Origin: Thermoguttaceae bacterium
GTDB lineage: Bacteria > Planctomycetota > Planctomycetia > Pirellulales > Thermoguttaceae
DNA: 10,235 nucleotides
Direction: 5' to 3'
Assembly: GCA_028695865.1 (NCBI GenBank)
Contig: JAQVID010000060.1
Span: 1 to 10,235, forward strand
Both the position numbers and the translations under genes were made by a program. Shown piece after piece: positions 1 through 4,506 of this stretch. The notes below the pieces were generated by a model. The model did no database searches. It saw only the letters and a program-made list of their open reading frames with translations, and was not told where the DNA came from. How positions within the stretch are numbered: position 1 is the first letter of the stretch; each line of letters starts with the position of its first letter.

Positions 1-137
1 AACGGGGGACACAGGCCGCACCACGCGAAAACCAGGTACAGCCTGTTTTACTACCGATTCTTCACTTTTCGGTCATTCGCTCCCCGTTTACCTTCGGAAA
101 ACGGGGGACACAGGCCGCACCACGCGAAAACCAGGTA
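1..137. repeat. 38-bp direct repeat, two exact copies (1-38 and 100-137)
   Basis: Bases 1-38 recur without a mismatch at 100-137, a period of 99 bp. Both copies start AACGGGGGACACAGGCCGC and end in AAAACCAGGTA. The window edge cuts the array, so more units may lie upstream. The start of copy two is also the right arm of the hairpin at 81-107. I see no coding potential. It lies downstream of the rplT terminator, between rplT and whatever gene is to the left. Confidence 0.9.
81..107. repeat. dispersed hairpin repeat, copy 1
   Basis: CCCCGTTT (82-89) pairs with AAACGGGG (99-106) around a 9-base loop ACCTTCGGA; a T-G pair at 81/107 can extend it. A near-identical hairpin with loop GCCTTCGGA is at 4183-4209, in a different intergenic region. 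After the right arm both copies continue with a related stretch containing GGCCGC and then an A-rich run. It resembles a REP-like intergenic family; it lacks the T-tract of an intrinsic terminator. Confidence 0.7.
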
Positions 138-156
138 TAAGCGTGTATGGGCCAAG

Positions 157-185
157 AAAAAACGCGGGCAAAATTACCCGCGTTT
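157..185 (-). terminator. intrinsic terminator of the rpmI-rplT operon
   Basis: AAACGCGGG (160-168) and CCCGCGTTT (177-185) form a perfect 9-bp stem with an 8-base loop. On the minus strand the stem is followed by T residues, giving a run of six T (complement of 157-162). It lies 31 bases past the rplT stop codon, in the correct orientation and spacing for Rho-independent termination. Confidence 0.88.
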
Positions 186-215
186 GTGTCTTAATAGAAC
201 GAATCGTTTCGATGC

Positions 216-569
216 TCAGCCAAGTTGCGCTTTTGCGATTTCGACAATCTTGGCAAAAGTCGCTTCGTCCCGAACGGCAAGTTCGGCAAGTGAACGACGG
301 TCAAGGTCGATTTTGGCCCGTTTCAGACCGCAAATAAATTCGCTGTAACGCAGGCCCTGCATGCGGACCGCCGCGTTGATTCGCGTGATCCAAAGACGAC
401 GAAAATCGCGTTTGCGACGACGGCGGTCGCGTGTGGCAAACCGATCCGCTCGAAGCAACGTTTCTTTCATCGTTCGCAGCAGTTTCGAACGACCGCCGCG
501 AAATCCCTTGGCCCGCTGGAAAAGACGACGTTTCGACTTCCGTCGTGCCGCTCCCCGACTTACTCTCAT
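216..569 (-). CDS. rplT: large ribosomal subunit protein bL20
   Basis: The 117-residue product matches bL20 from end to end (E. coli L20 is 118 residues). It has the very basic N-terminal half (about residues 1-60, with RRKSKRRLFQRAKGFRGGRS) that threads into 23S rRNA. It then has the family signature RDRRRRKRDFRRLWITRINAA near residues 47-67 and the globular C-terminal part (Y.EFI.GLKRAKIDLDRR). bL20 is an early 50S assembly protein and in several bacteria represses its own operon translationally. The ATG at 567-569 follows a purine-rich GGAAAGAGAG ribosome binding site, placed just after a small hairpin (TTCGC/GCGAA, 586-600). It is downstream of rpmI on the same strand, but 275 bp away instead of the usual few tens of bases. 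A terminator follows at 157-185. Confidence 0.97.
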   Translation of the reverse strand: MRVSRGAARRKSKRRLFQRAKGFRGGRSKLLRTMKETLLRADRFATRDRRRRKRDFRRLWITRINAAVRMQGLRYSEFICGLKRAKIDLDRRSLAELAVRDEATFAKIVEIAKAQLG

Positions 570-602
570 AATATGCTCTCTTTCCTTCGCATTTGGCGAA
601 AT

Positions 603-797
603 TCAGGTCCCGACGCGTTCTGGTCGGCGTTTTGTACCCATCTCGTATTGTGCCAATTTCCACTCCTGTGGAAACCGGTGGCTAAAACCGAAACTCCATC
701 TTGATTTCTTGATATTCTTGATACTCAAGACTTCTCCGCTTCGGAAATGCGTGTCGGTTCGACCCTGCGCCGTTTGGGTTCTTATCCCCCGGGGCAC
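603..797 (-). CDS. candidate small basic ORF in the rpmI-rplT spacer
   Basis: A 64-codon ORF starts with GTG (795-797) and stops 33 bases before rplT. A full AAGGAGG Shine-Dalgarno sequence (805-811, minus strand) stands 7 bases before the GTG, which is better than the sites of the two ribosomal genes beside it. The product is basic (many Arg and Lys) and I do not recognise it. Against it: the binding site is squeezed between two hairpins (809-830 and 791-806) that could hide it, the ORF includes the hairpin at 657-674, and the sequence has no recognisable domain. It could be a leader peptide, a lineage-specific small protein, or chance. Confidence 0.22.
   Translation of the reverse strand: MPRGIRTQTAQGRTDTHFRSGEVLSIKNIKKSRWSFGFSHRFPQEWKLAQYEMGTKRRPERVGT
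657..674 (-). promoter_or_regulatory. hairpin with AGGA loop, spacer of rpmI-rplT
   Basis: On the minus strand TTTCCAC and GTGGAAA form a perfect 7-bp stem closed by the loop AGGA, so the transcript shows CACAGGAGUG. This is close to the CsrA/RsmA site, an ANGGA in a hairpin loop. A second hairpin with the same loop is at 809-830. Structure is seen directly; the CsrA reading is inference. Confidence 0.4.
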
Positions 798-830
798 CGA
801 CGCCCCTCCTTTTCACGTCCTCGTGAAAGG
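791..830 (-). promoter_or_regulatory. two adjacent hairpins just after rpmI
   Basis: Minus-strand order: stem TTTCACG/CGTGAAA (811-817 with 822-828, extendable by two pairs) with loop AGGA, then stem GGGGC/GCCCC (791-795 with 802-806) with a 6-base loop. An AAGGAGG motif (805-811) lies across the junction. They start about 15 bases after the rpmI stop. No T-tract follows, so this is not a standard terminator. It may be a translational control element, a partial attenuator or a processing site between rpmI and rplT. Confidence 0.4.
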
Positions 831-844
831 AAACACCTGAAGAA

Positions 845-1048
845 TCAGTGTCCACCCTTGGCAAGAGCCAGAATAATACGCTTTTCCTCGGTCGTGGCAA
901 CTGTTTCGGTTCCGCGAAGATTACGAACCCGCTTGCTCGTCAATCTCCACGCCAAATGGCTCGTACCACTATGACGGTGCTTTACCTTTCCGGTTGCGGT
1001 CAAACGAAATCGTTTGGCGATCCCTTTATGGGTCTTCATCTTGGGCAT
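845..1048 (-). CDS. rpmI: large ribosomal subunit protein bL35
   Basis: The 67-residue product has the bL35 signature at its N-terminus (MPKMKTHKGIAKRFRLTATGK) and the conserved H-x-x-S-K-like basic middle (HRHSGTSH, then RLTSKRVRNLRG). Length is normal for the family (about 64-67). bL35 sits deep in the 50S subunit and is nearly always encoded beside bL20. The ATG at 1046-1048 is preceded by GGATGGTGAGCC, a modest Shine-Dalgarno match. The promoter at 1168-1195 and a structured leader lie upstream. The usual first gene of this operon, infC, is absent: next upstream is non-coding DNA and then divergent DUF1080. Confidence 0.96.
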   Translation of the reverse strand: MPKMKTHKGIAKRFRLTATGKVKHRHSGTSHLAWRLTSKRVRNLRGTETVATTEEKRIILALAKGGH

Positions 1049-1087
1049 GGCTCACCATCCATTTCAATAATGCAATACATTAACTTT

Positions 1088-1161
1088 ATCACGCTACACA
1101 AATTGCGTGATTCCTGATCCCGCTATTCGTATGAAGAGAGACTCCCCCAAGAATAGCAGGA
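1088..1161 (-). promoter_or_regulatory. structured 5' leader of rpmI-rplT
   Basis: Two inverted repeats lie between the predicted start site (about 1161) and rpmI. The first, at the 5' end of the transcript, pairs GCTATTC with GAATAGC (1151-1157 with 1122-1128, 22-base loop) and is extended by TCCT/AGGA (1158-1161 with 1112-1115) past a 6-base bulge. The second is a perfect 7-bp stem, 1105-1111 with 1088-1094, 10-base loop, about 40 bases before the ATG. bL20 operons are known to be controlled through leader RNA that mimics the L20 site on 23S rRNA, so this is a candidate leader; I cannot match it to the known L20 leader by eye. Confidence 0.45.
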
Positions 1162-1167
1162 AAGAAT

Positions 1168-1195
1168 ATTTTACCCTTTTTCGCAAAATCGCCAA
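1168..1195 (-). promoter_or_regulatory. sigma70-type promoter for rpmI-rplT
   Basis: Minus strand: TTGGCG (1190-1195), a 16-base spacer, then TAAAAT (1168-1173). The -35 matches 4 of 6 consensus bases and the -10 matches 5 of 6. Transcription would start near 1161, leaving a leader of about 110 bases. Confidence 0.55.
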
Positions 1196-1371
1196 GGGGG
1201 CATATTTCTTTGAAATCAAATTTTTCACCTCTTTTCTTAATCTTTTTTCTCCCTACTCTGGTTTCGGCTTTAAAAAATCGTTGAAAGGAGTATCTTCAAA
1301 GGCACCGACGCTCGAAGAGCACCTTCAATTTTGTTCGTTTTCTTTTTTTCAACAAGCCACGCGAAAAGATA
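1196..1371. other. AT-rich non-coding stretch
   Basis: Rich in T runs on the plus strand and without a plausible gene on either strand. The short frames here have no ribosome binding site or recognisable domain. It separates the rpmI promoter from the cheB remnant. Confidence 0.6.
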
Positions 1372-1400
1372 TTGCAAAGCGCCCGCGACGCTGTTAAAAT
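1372..1400 (+). promoter_or_regulatory. possible sigma70-type promoter
   Basis: TTGCAA (1372-1377), 17-base spacer, TAAAAT (1395-1400): 4/6 and 5/6 matches with ideal spacing. It points toward the cheB remnant and, 330 bases on, DUF1080. It could serve the DUF1080 gene with a long leader, be a leftover, or be chance in AT-rich DNA. Confidence 0.3.
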
Positions 1401-1434
1401 ATGTAAGCTGTGTCCCGAGAGTAACGACCCGTGT

Positions 1435-1610
1435 CAAGCCGAAGATTTTGCGATCGATATTTTCTTCGTGTCTTTGGCCGCATATTCGCGGGGGAATGGG
1501 GTTGCTCTTGTGCTTACCGGCGCAATGGTCCAACGGCTCGCAGGGTATTCGAGCGGTCAAAGAAGCCGGTGGTATGACAATTTGTTCAAGACGATGGTCC
1601 AGGACGATTG
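1435..1610 (+). pseudogene. frameshifted remnant of a CheB methylesterase domain
   Basis: Reading across frames restores the C-terminal core of the CheB methylesterase fold. Frame one (from 1450) gives AIDIFFVSLAAY...NGVALVLTGAM, matching the family's P-x-x-D-x-F-F-x-S-L-A ... G-V-V-L-T-G-M-G. At about 1526-1528 the reading moves to the next frame and gives SNGSQGIRAVKEAGGMTI (1529-1582), matching S-D-G-x-x-G-I-R-A-I-K-E-A-G-G-x-T-I. At about 1583 one extra T shifts it again, giving VQDD (1584-1595), matching the V/A-Q-D that follows in the family. Beyond this the match is lost. CheB removes methyl groups from chemotaxis receptors. Here about 50 codons survive, with at least two frameshifts, the family's catalytic Asp (GMGxDG) reads Asn, and the Ser and His parts of the triad are missing. 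It is a dead fragment, also related to the CheB part of CheB-CheR fusion proteins. Confidence 0.68.
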
Positions 1611-1669
1611 CGGTGTGAGAGCGGCAGGAAAAATGAAGTATCGGACGCATCCAATGGATTTCCAACAGG

Positions 1670-1695
1670 AACAGATTTGCGTGTGTGAATCTGTT
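1670..1695. promoter_or_regulatory. 8-bp inverted repeat upstream of DUF1080 gene
   Basis: AACAGATT (1670-1677) and AATCTGTT (1688-1695) are a perfect inverted repeat with a 10-base spacer, 35 bases before the DUF1080 start. A TATATT box (1697-1702) follows at once. It may be an operator covering the promoter, or a short hairpin of the leader. Confidence 0.35.
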
Positions 1696-1730
1696 GTATA
1701 TTTATGAGTTTACAGAAAAGGTTTTTGATC

Positions 1731-2540
1731 ATGAAACTTGCAAAAATGAAGTTCGTCGCTTTATTCGTTCTTTTAAGCGCGTTTGCGGCCACCGTTTTCG
1801 CCGGAGAAGGAAAAGAAATTTCTCTCTTCAACGGCAAGACCTTGGACGGATGGTATAAGTTCGTTCGTGGTCGCGGCGTGAATAATGACCCCAACAACGT
1901 CTTTACGGTTCAGGACGGAGCGATTCGGATTTCCGGCGAAGAATTCGGCTGTGTCACAACCAATGAATCGTTCTCCGACTATGTGTTGACACTTGAATTC
2001 AAGTGGGGAACCCAAACCTGGGGGAAACGCAAAAATGCTGCCCGGGACTCCGGCGTCCTTGTTCATTCTTACGGCGAGGATGGTGGGTTCGGCGGTATCT
2101 GGATGCGCAGTGTGGAAGCCAATGTGATCGAAGGCGGACTCGGCGACTTCTGGCTCGTAACTTCGAAAAAAGATAATGTAGAAGCAACATGCGATGTTCG
2201 TCTTCTGAAAGACGGCAAAACCAGAGTCTTCGCAACCAAGTCTGAAGGAGGCAAACCGGTCACGCTCAAATCCAATGGCGATGGCTGCTTCCACTGGAAA
2301 AATTTTGATCCCGCGCCGGGTGATGTCAAAGGTATTCGTGGCGCCAACGATCTTGACCGACCAAACGATTGGAACAAGATCACCGTGATCATGAAAGGCA
2401 AAAACATGAAGATATTCGTGAACGATCAACTCGTGAACGAAATATACGACTTGAAATTACCTCAATACAGTGGAAAAATTCAACTGCAATCTGAAGGAGC
2501 CGAAATATTTTACCGAAACATTAAGGTTCGTCCGTTATAG
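1731..2540 (+). CDS. exported DUF1080 (3-keto-disaccharide hydrolase family) protein
   Basis: Product of 269 residues, start chosen at 1731 because AAAGG (1717-1721) stands 9 bases before it; an in-frame ATG at 1704 has no ribosome binding site. Residues 1-24 are a signal peptide (lysines, then FVALFVLLSAFAATVFA, cleavage likely after Ala24). The rest is a single DUF1080 (PF06439) domain with a concanavalin-like beta-sandwich: FNGKTLDGW (33-41), DSGVLVH (106-112), IWMRSVEANVIEGGLGDFW (123-141) and the closing strand GKIQLQSEGAEIFYRNIKV (248-266). Members act on 3-keto-glycosides in periplasm or outside, hydrolysing or eliminating the bond after a dehydrogenase has oxidised the sugar; many planctomycete paralogues are uncharacterised. 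A GH28-type gene follows 131 bp on, same strand. No partner 3-dehydrogenase is in the window, so the substrate is unknown. Confidence 0.9.
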   Translation: MKLAKMKFVALFVLLSAFAATVFAGEGKEISLFNGKTLDGWYKFVRGRGVNNDPNNVFTVQDGAIRISGEEFGCVTTNESFSDYVLTLEFKWGTQTWGKRKNAARDSGVLVHSYGEDGGFGGIWMRSVEANVIEGGLGDFWLVTSKKDNVEATCDVRLLKDGKTRVFATKSEGGKPVTLKSNGDGCFHWKNFDPAPGDVKGIRGANDLDRPNDWNKITVIMKGKNMKIFVNDQLVNEIYDLKLPQYSGKIQLQSEGAEIFYRNIKVRPL

Positions 2541-2561
2541 AAAACAGCGATCATGGACGAC

Positions 2562-2579
2562 AGCGATACCGGTATCACT
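2562..2579. promoter_or_regulatory. palindromic operator-like site upstream of GH28 gene
   Basis: GATACC/GGTATC (2565-2576) is a perfect 12-bp palindrome; allowing one mismatch it grows to 18 bp (2562-2579). It lies 22 bases after the DUF1080 stop and about 93 bases before the GH28 start, a fitting place for a regulator's operator. No regulator gene is in the window. It could also be chance. Confidence 0.35.
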
Positions 2580-2671
2580 TTGTGCTTTCAGGTTGTGCTG
2601 CCTTTGATTTTATTGTTTTTGCGTCAGGACATTTGCGTTCATCCCAAACTACAAACTACAAGAGAAATTCA

Positions 2672-4123
2672 ATGACCAGAATGAAAAAAACAGTATGTAT
2701 ATTCGCCTGCATTTTATGTACGGTGATGAGTGCGCTGTCTTGGCAGAGCATGTGCCATGCCACAGAAGCCAAGCGATTTGAATTCAATATAACCGAATTC
2801 GGCGCAATCGGCGATGGTAAAACGATCAATACAAAAGCGATTCAACAGGCCGTGGACGAGTGTGCCAAAAACGGCGGTGGTACCATTGTCATTCCACCGG
2901 GAACATTTGTCTGCGGCACAATTTTTCTCAAGAATAACACGGAACTGCGACTTGCGCCGGGCGCGATCCTCAAAGCCAGTCCGAATCGGGACGACTATTG
3001 CAAGCTCGATGCCTATCCGCAGAACTTCGAAGTTCTGAACGAAGGTTGGGGAGCGGCACACTTAATCGTGGGTGTAAATGTCAAGAACGTTTCCATCACC
3101 GGCGAAGGGACGATTGACGGTTCTGCCGACGTGTTTCTGGGCGATCCGCGTCCGGCACCCAAAGGCGCAACCACCTGGCGGCACGGCTTTGCCTGGACCA
3201 AAGGACTTGCTCACAACACAGCCCCGGAGACCGCCCGTAAATTGGCTCGACCGGGCCAGTTGATCGTTTTCTGCGAATCTCAATCAGTTCGAATGCGCAA
3301 CATTTCTGTGCGAAACGCGCCGAGCTGGTGTTGTTTTATTTACGGTTGTGAGGATGTTTTCGTAACGGGCATAAAAATAGACAACCCGCCAACCTTTGCC
3401 AACTCGGATGGTCTGGATATTGATTCGTGCCGTAACGTCGTCGTTTCGGATTGCCGCATTATAACCGGTGACGACGCCATTGCTGTTCGTGGTGCCCCTT
3501 CACATTTGCTCAATAAGGAACGCGCGTGCGAACACGTCGTGATTACGAATTGTGTCCTTTCGTCGTCTTCCAGTGTGTTTCGAATCGGAGTGGGAAACGG
3601 TACAATTCGCGACGTCAATATCTCCAATATTATTATCTTGACCGGTGCTGTCGGTTTTCATTTTCAATCGTCTTACAATGCCAGTGCACCTCGGGGCGTA
3701 AATATTTCCCGGGTACGGTGCAGTAACGTCAACATGCGAGCCGTGGCATACCCAATCAAGATTACGCCGGGCACGAAAACGGCAACGGCCACGATCGAAG
3801 ACATAACCTTCGACGGCATATACGCGGAATCTTATGTGGGCCTTGTGGTAACCGGAAACGGGAAAACAGCCCCCAAACGCGTTACCGTCCGGAATTCGGA
3901 ATTCGTAGCCGTAGCAAGTCCGATTGAAATGAGTCGTTTTCCCGAGGCGTACTTTAGCGTAACCGACGGAGCAAGCGCTCGTTTTGAAAATGTCACTCTT
4001 CGTTGGGATAACGCAAAGCATTGGCAGACTCCAAGCGACTTTACCAAAGCGGCGTCTGTGAAAACAATCAATTGCGACTGGCCCAATCCGCCGGCAGAAA
4101 CAAAACCGGCAGAAACAAAATAA
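2672..4123 (+). CDS. exported GH28-family (polygalacturonase-like) beta-helix protein
   Basis: Product of 483 residues. The start at 2672 is chosen because it puts a signal peptide at the N-terminus (MTRMKK, hydrophobic to about residue 22, cleavage probably after Ala30) and has a weak AGAGAA site 5 bases upstream; the open frame itself reaches back to 2582 without a better site. From residue 38 it has the classic pectin-enzyme opening, NITEFGAIGDGKTINTKAIQ, a GGGTIVIPPGTF turn, then repeated beta-helix coils. GH28 acids are present: NSDGLD (244-249, family NTDG.D) and GDDAIA (266-271, family GDDC.A). The GHG motif that should follow is instead SSSVFRIGVGNG (299-310), without His, and the downstream RIK motif is not seen. 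It may therefore cleave an unusual galacturonide or rhamnogalacturonan, or work by another residue set. The tail ends with a duplicated PAETK. Likely partner of the DUF1080 protein in breaking down plant or algal polysaccharide. Confidence 0.88.
   Translation: MTRMKKTVCIFACILCTVMSALSWQSMCHATEAKRFEFNITEFGAIGDGKTINTKAIQQAVDECAKNGGGTIVIPPGTFVCGTIFLKNNTELRLAPGAILKASPNRDDYCKLDAYPQNFEVLNEGWGAAHLIVGVNVKNVSITGEGTIDGSADVFLGDPRPAPKGATTWRHGFAWTKGLAHNTAPETARKLARPGQLIVFCESQSVRMRNISVRNAPSWCCFIYGCEDVFVTGIKIDNPPTFANSDGLDIDSCRNVVVSDCRIITGDDAIAVRGAPSHLLNKERACEHVVITNCVLSSSSSVFRIGVGNGTIRDVNISNIIILTGAVGFHFQSSYNASAPRGVNISRVRCSNVNMRAVAYPIKITPGTKTATATIEDITFDGIYAESYVGLVVTGNGKTAPKRVTVRNSEFVAVASPIEMSRFPEAYFSVTDGASARFENVTLRWDNAKHWQTPSDFTKAASVKTINCDWPNPPAETKPAETK
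4091..4120 (+). repeat. 15-bp tandem duplication at the GH28 C-terminus
   Basis: CCGGCAGAAACAAAA occurs twice in a row (4091-4105, 4106-4120), directly before the TAA stop. It is in frame and encodes PAETK-PAETK. Exact identity points to a recent slippage event. Confidence 0.9.
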
Positions 4124-4182
4124 CGGGCGTAACGTTGGAAACGGGTAAAATATTGCCGATACTTCAATTTGCGGTGGCAGAC

Positions 4183-4209
4183 TCCCTGTTTGCCTTCGGA
4201 AAACGGGGA
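4183..4209. repeat. dispersed hairpin repeat, copy 2
   Basis: TCCCTGTTT (4183-4191) pairs with AAACGGGGA (4201-4209), one G-T pair, loop GCCTTCGGA. The 17 bases across loop and right arm (CCTTCGGAAAACGGGG and neighbours) match the hairpin at 81-107. GGCCGC follows in both. This copy is nested inside a wider pair: GGCAGACT (4176-4183) and AGTCTGCT (4248-4255), the same stem sequence used by the 98-bp tandem units next to it. Confidence 0.7.
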
Positions 4210-4243
4210 ATTCCGGCCGCGTAAAAATAAAACCAACTTCACC

Positions 4244-4500
4244 GGGAAGTCTGCTATACATTGCCGCGATTCCTGACGGACGCGGCGTTCGTTTCTGTCC
4301 TGTCAAAGTATATCGGGCAGACTCCGCAAAACGGCAAGTCTGCCACACATTATCGCCATTGCCGCGATTCCTGACAAACCCGGCGGTCGTTCTTGTCCTG
4401 TCAATGTACATCGGGCAGACTCCGCAAAACGGCAAGTCTGCCACACGTTATCGCCGTTGCCGCGATTCCTGACGGACGCAGCGTTCGTTCTTGTCCTGTT
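4244..4500. repeat. 98-bp tandem repeat array, about 2.7 units
   Basis: Unit 1 is 4244-4332 (9 bp shorter), unit 2 is 4333-4430, unit 3 is 4431-4500 (truncated, stopping 6 bases short of the serA stop codon). Shared blocks are AAGTCTGCC, GCCGCGATTCCTGAC, CGTTCTTGTCCTGT and CGGGCAGACTCCGCAAAACGG. Each boundary folds into a strong hairpin, GGCAGACT/AGTCTGCC (4316-4323 with 4337-4344, and again 98 bp on), with an inner CCG/CGG stem around CAAAA. A second stem, GCCGCG/CGCGGC, occurs in unit 1. The array fills the convergent spacer between the GH28 gene and serA. It may stop transcription from both sides, though no T-tract is present. No open frame in it looks real. Confidence 0.9.
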
Positions 4501-4506
4501 TGGAAA

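Noticed and set aside
1516..1570. Nested inverted repeats (ACCGGC/GCCGGT with inner GCTCG/CGAGC), at first read as a structured small RNA
   Set aside because: The stretch is better explained as decayed cheB codons; the stems fall on the VLTG and KEAGG codons and are short.
1270..1665. 131-codon frame on the minus strand
   Set aside because: No ribosome binding site or domain; it is antisense to the cheB remnant, whose family match is on the plus strand.
1372..1707. 111-codon plus-strand frame as an intact gene
   Set aside because: Only its middle resembles CheB and the match continues in other frames, so it is part of a broken gene.
1704..1730. Upstream ATG of the DUF1080 gene as its start
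   Set aside because: No Shine-Dalgarno site, and it would add residues before the basic start of a normal signal peptide.
3500..4444. 314-codon minus-strand frame
   Set aside because: It is antisense to the GH28 gene and runs into the tandem repeats; no recognisable domain.
4244..4500. CRISPR array
   Set aside because: The units are about 98 bp, imperfect and contiguous, with no short exact repeats separated by unique spacers.
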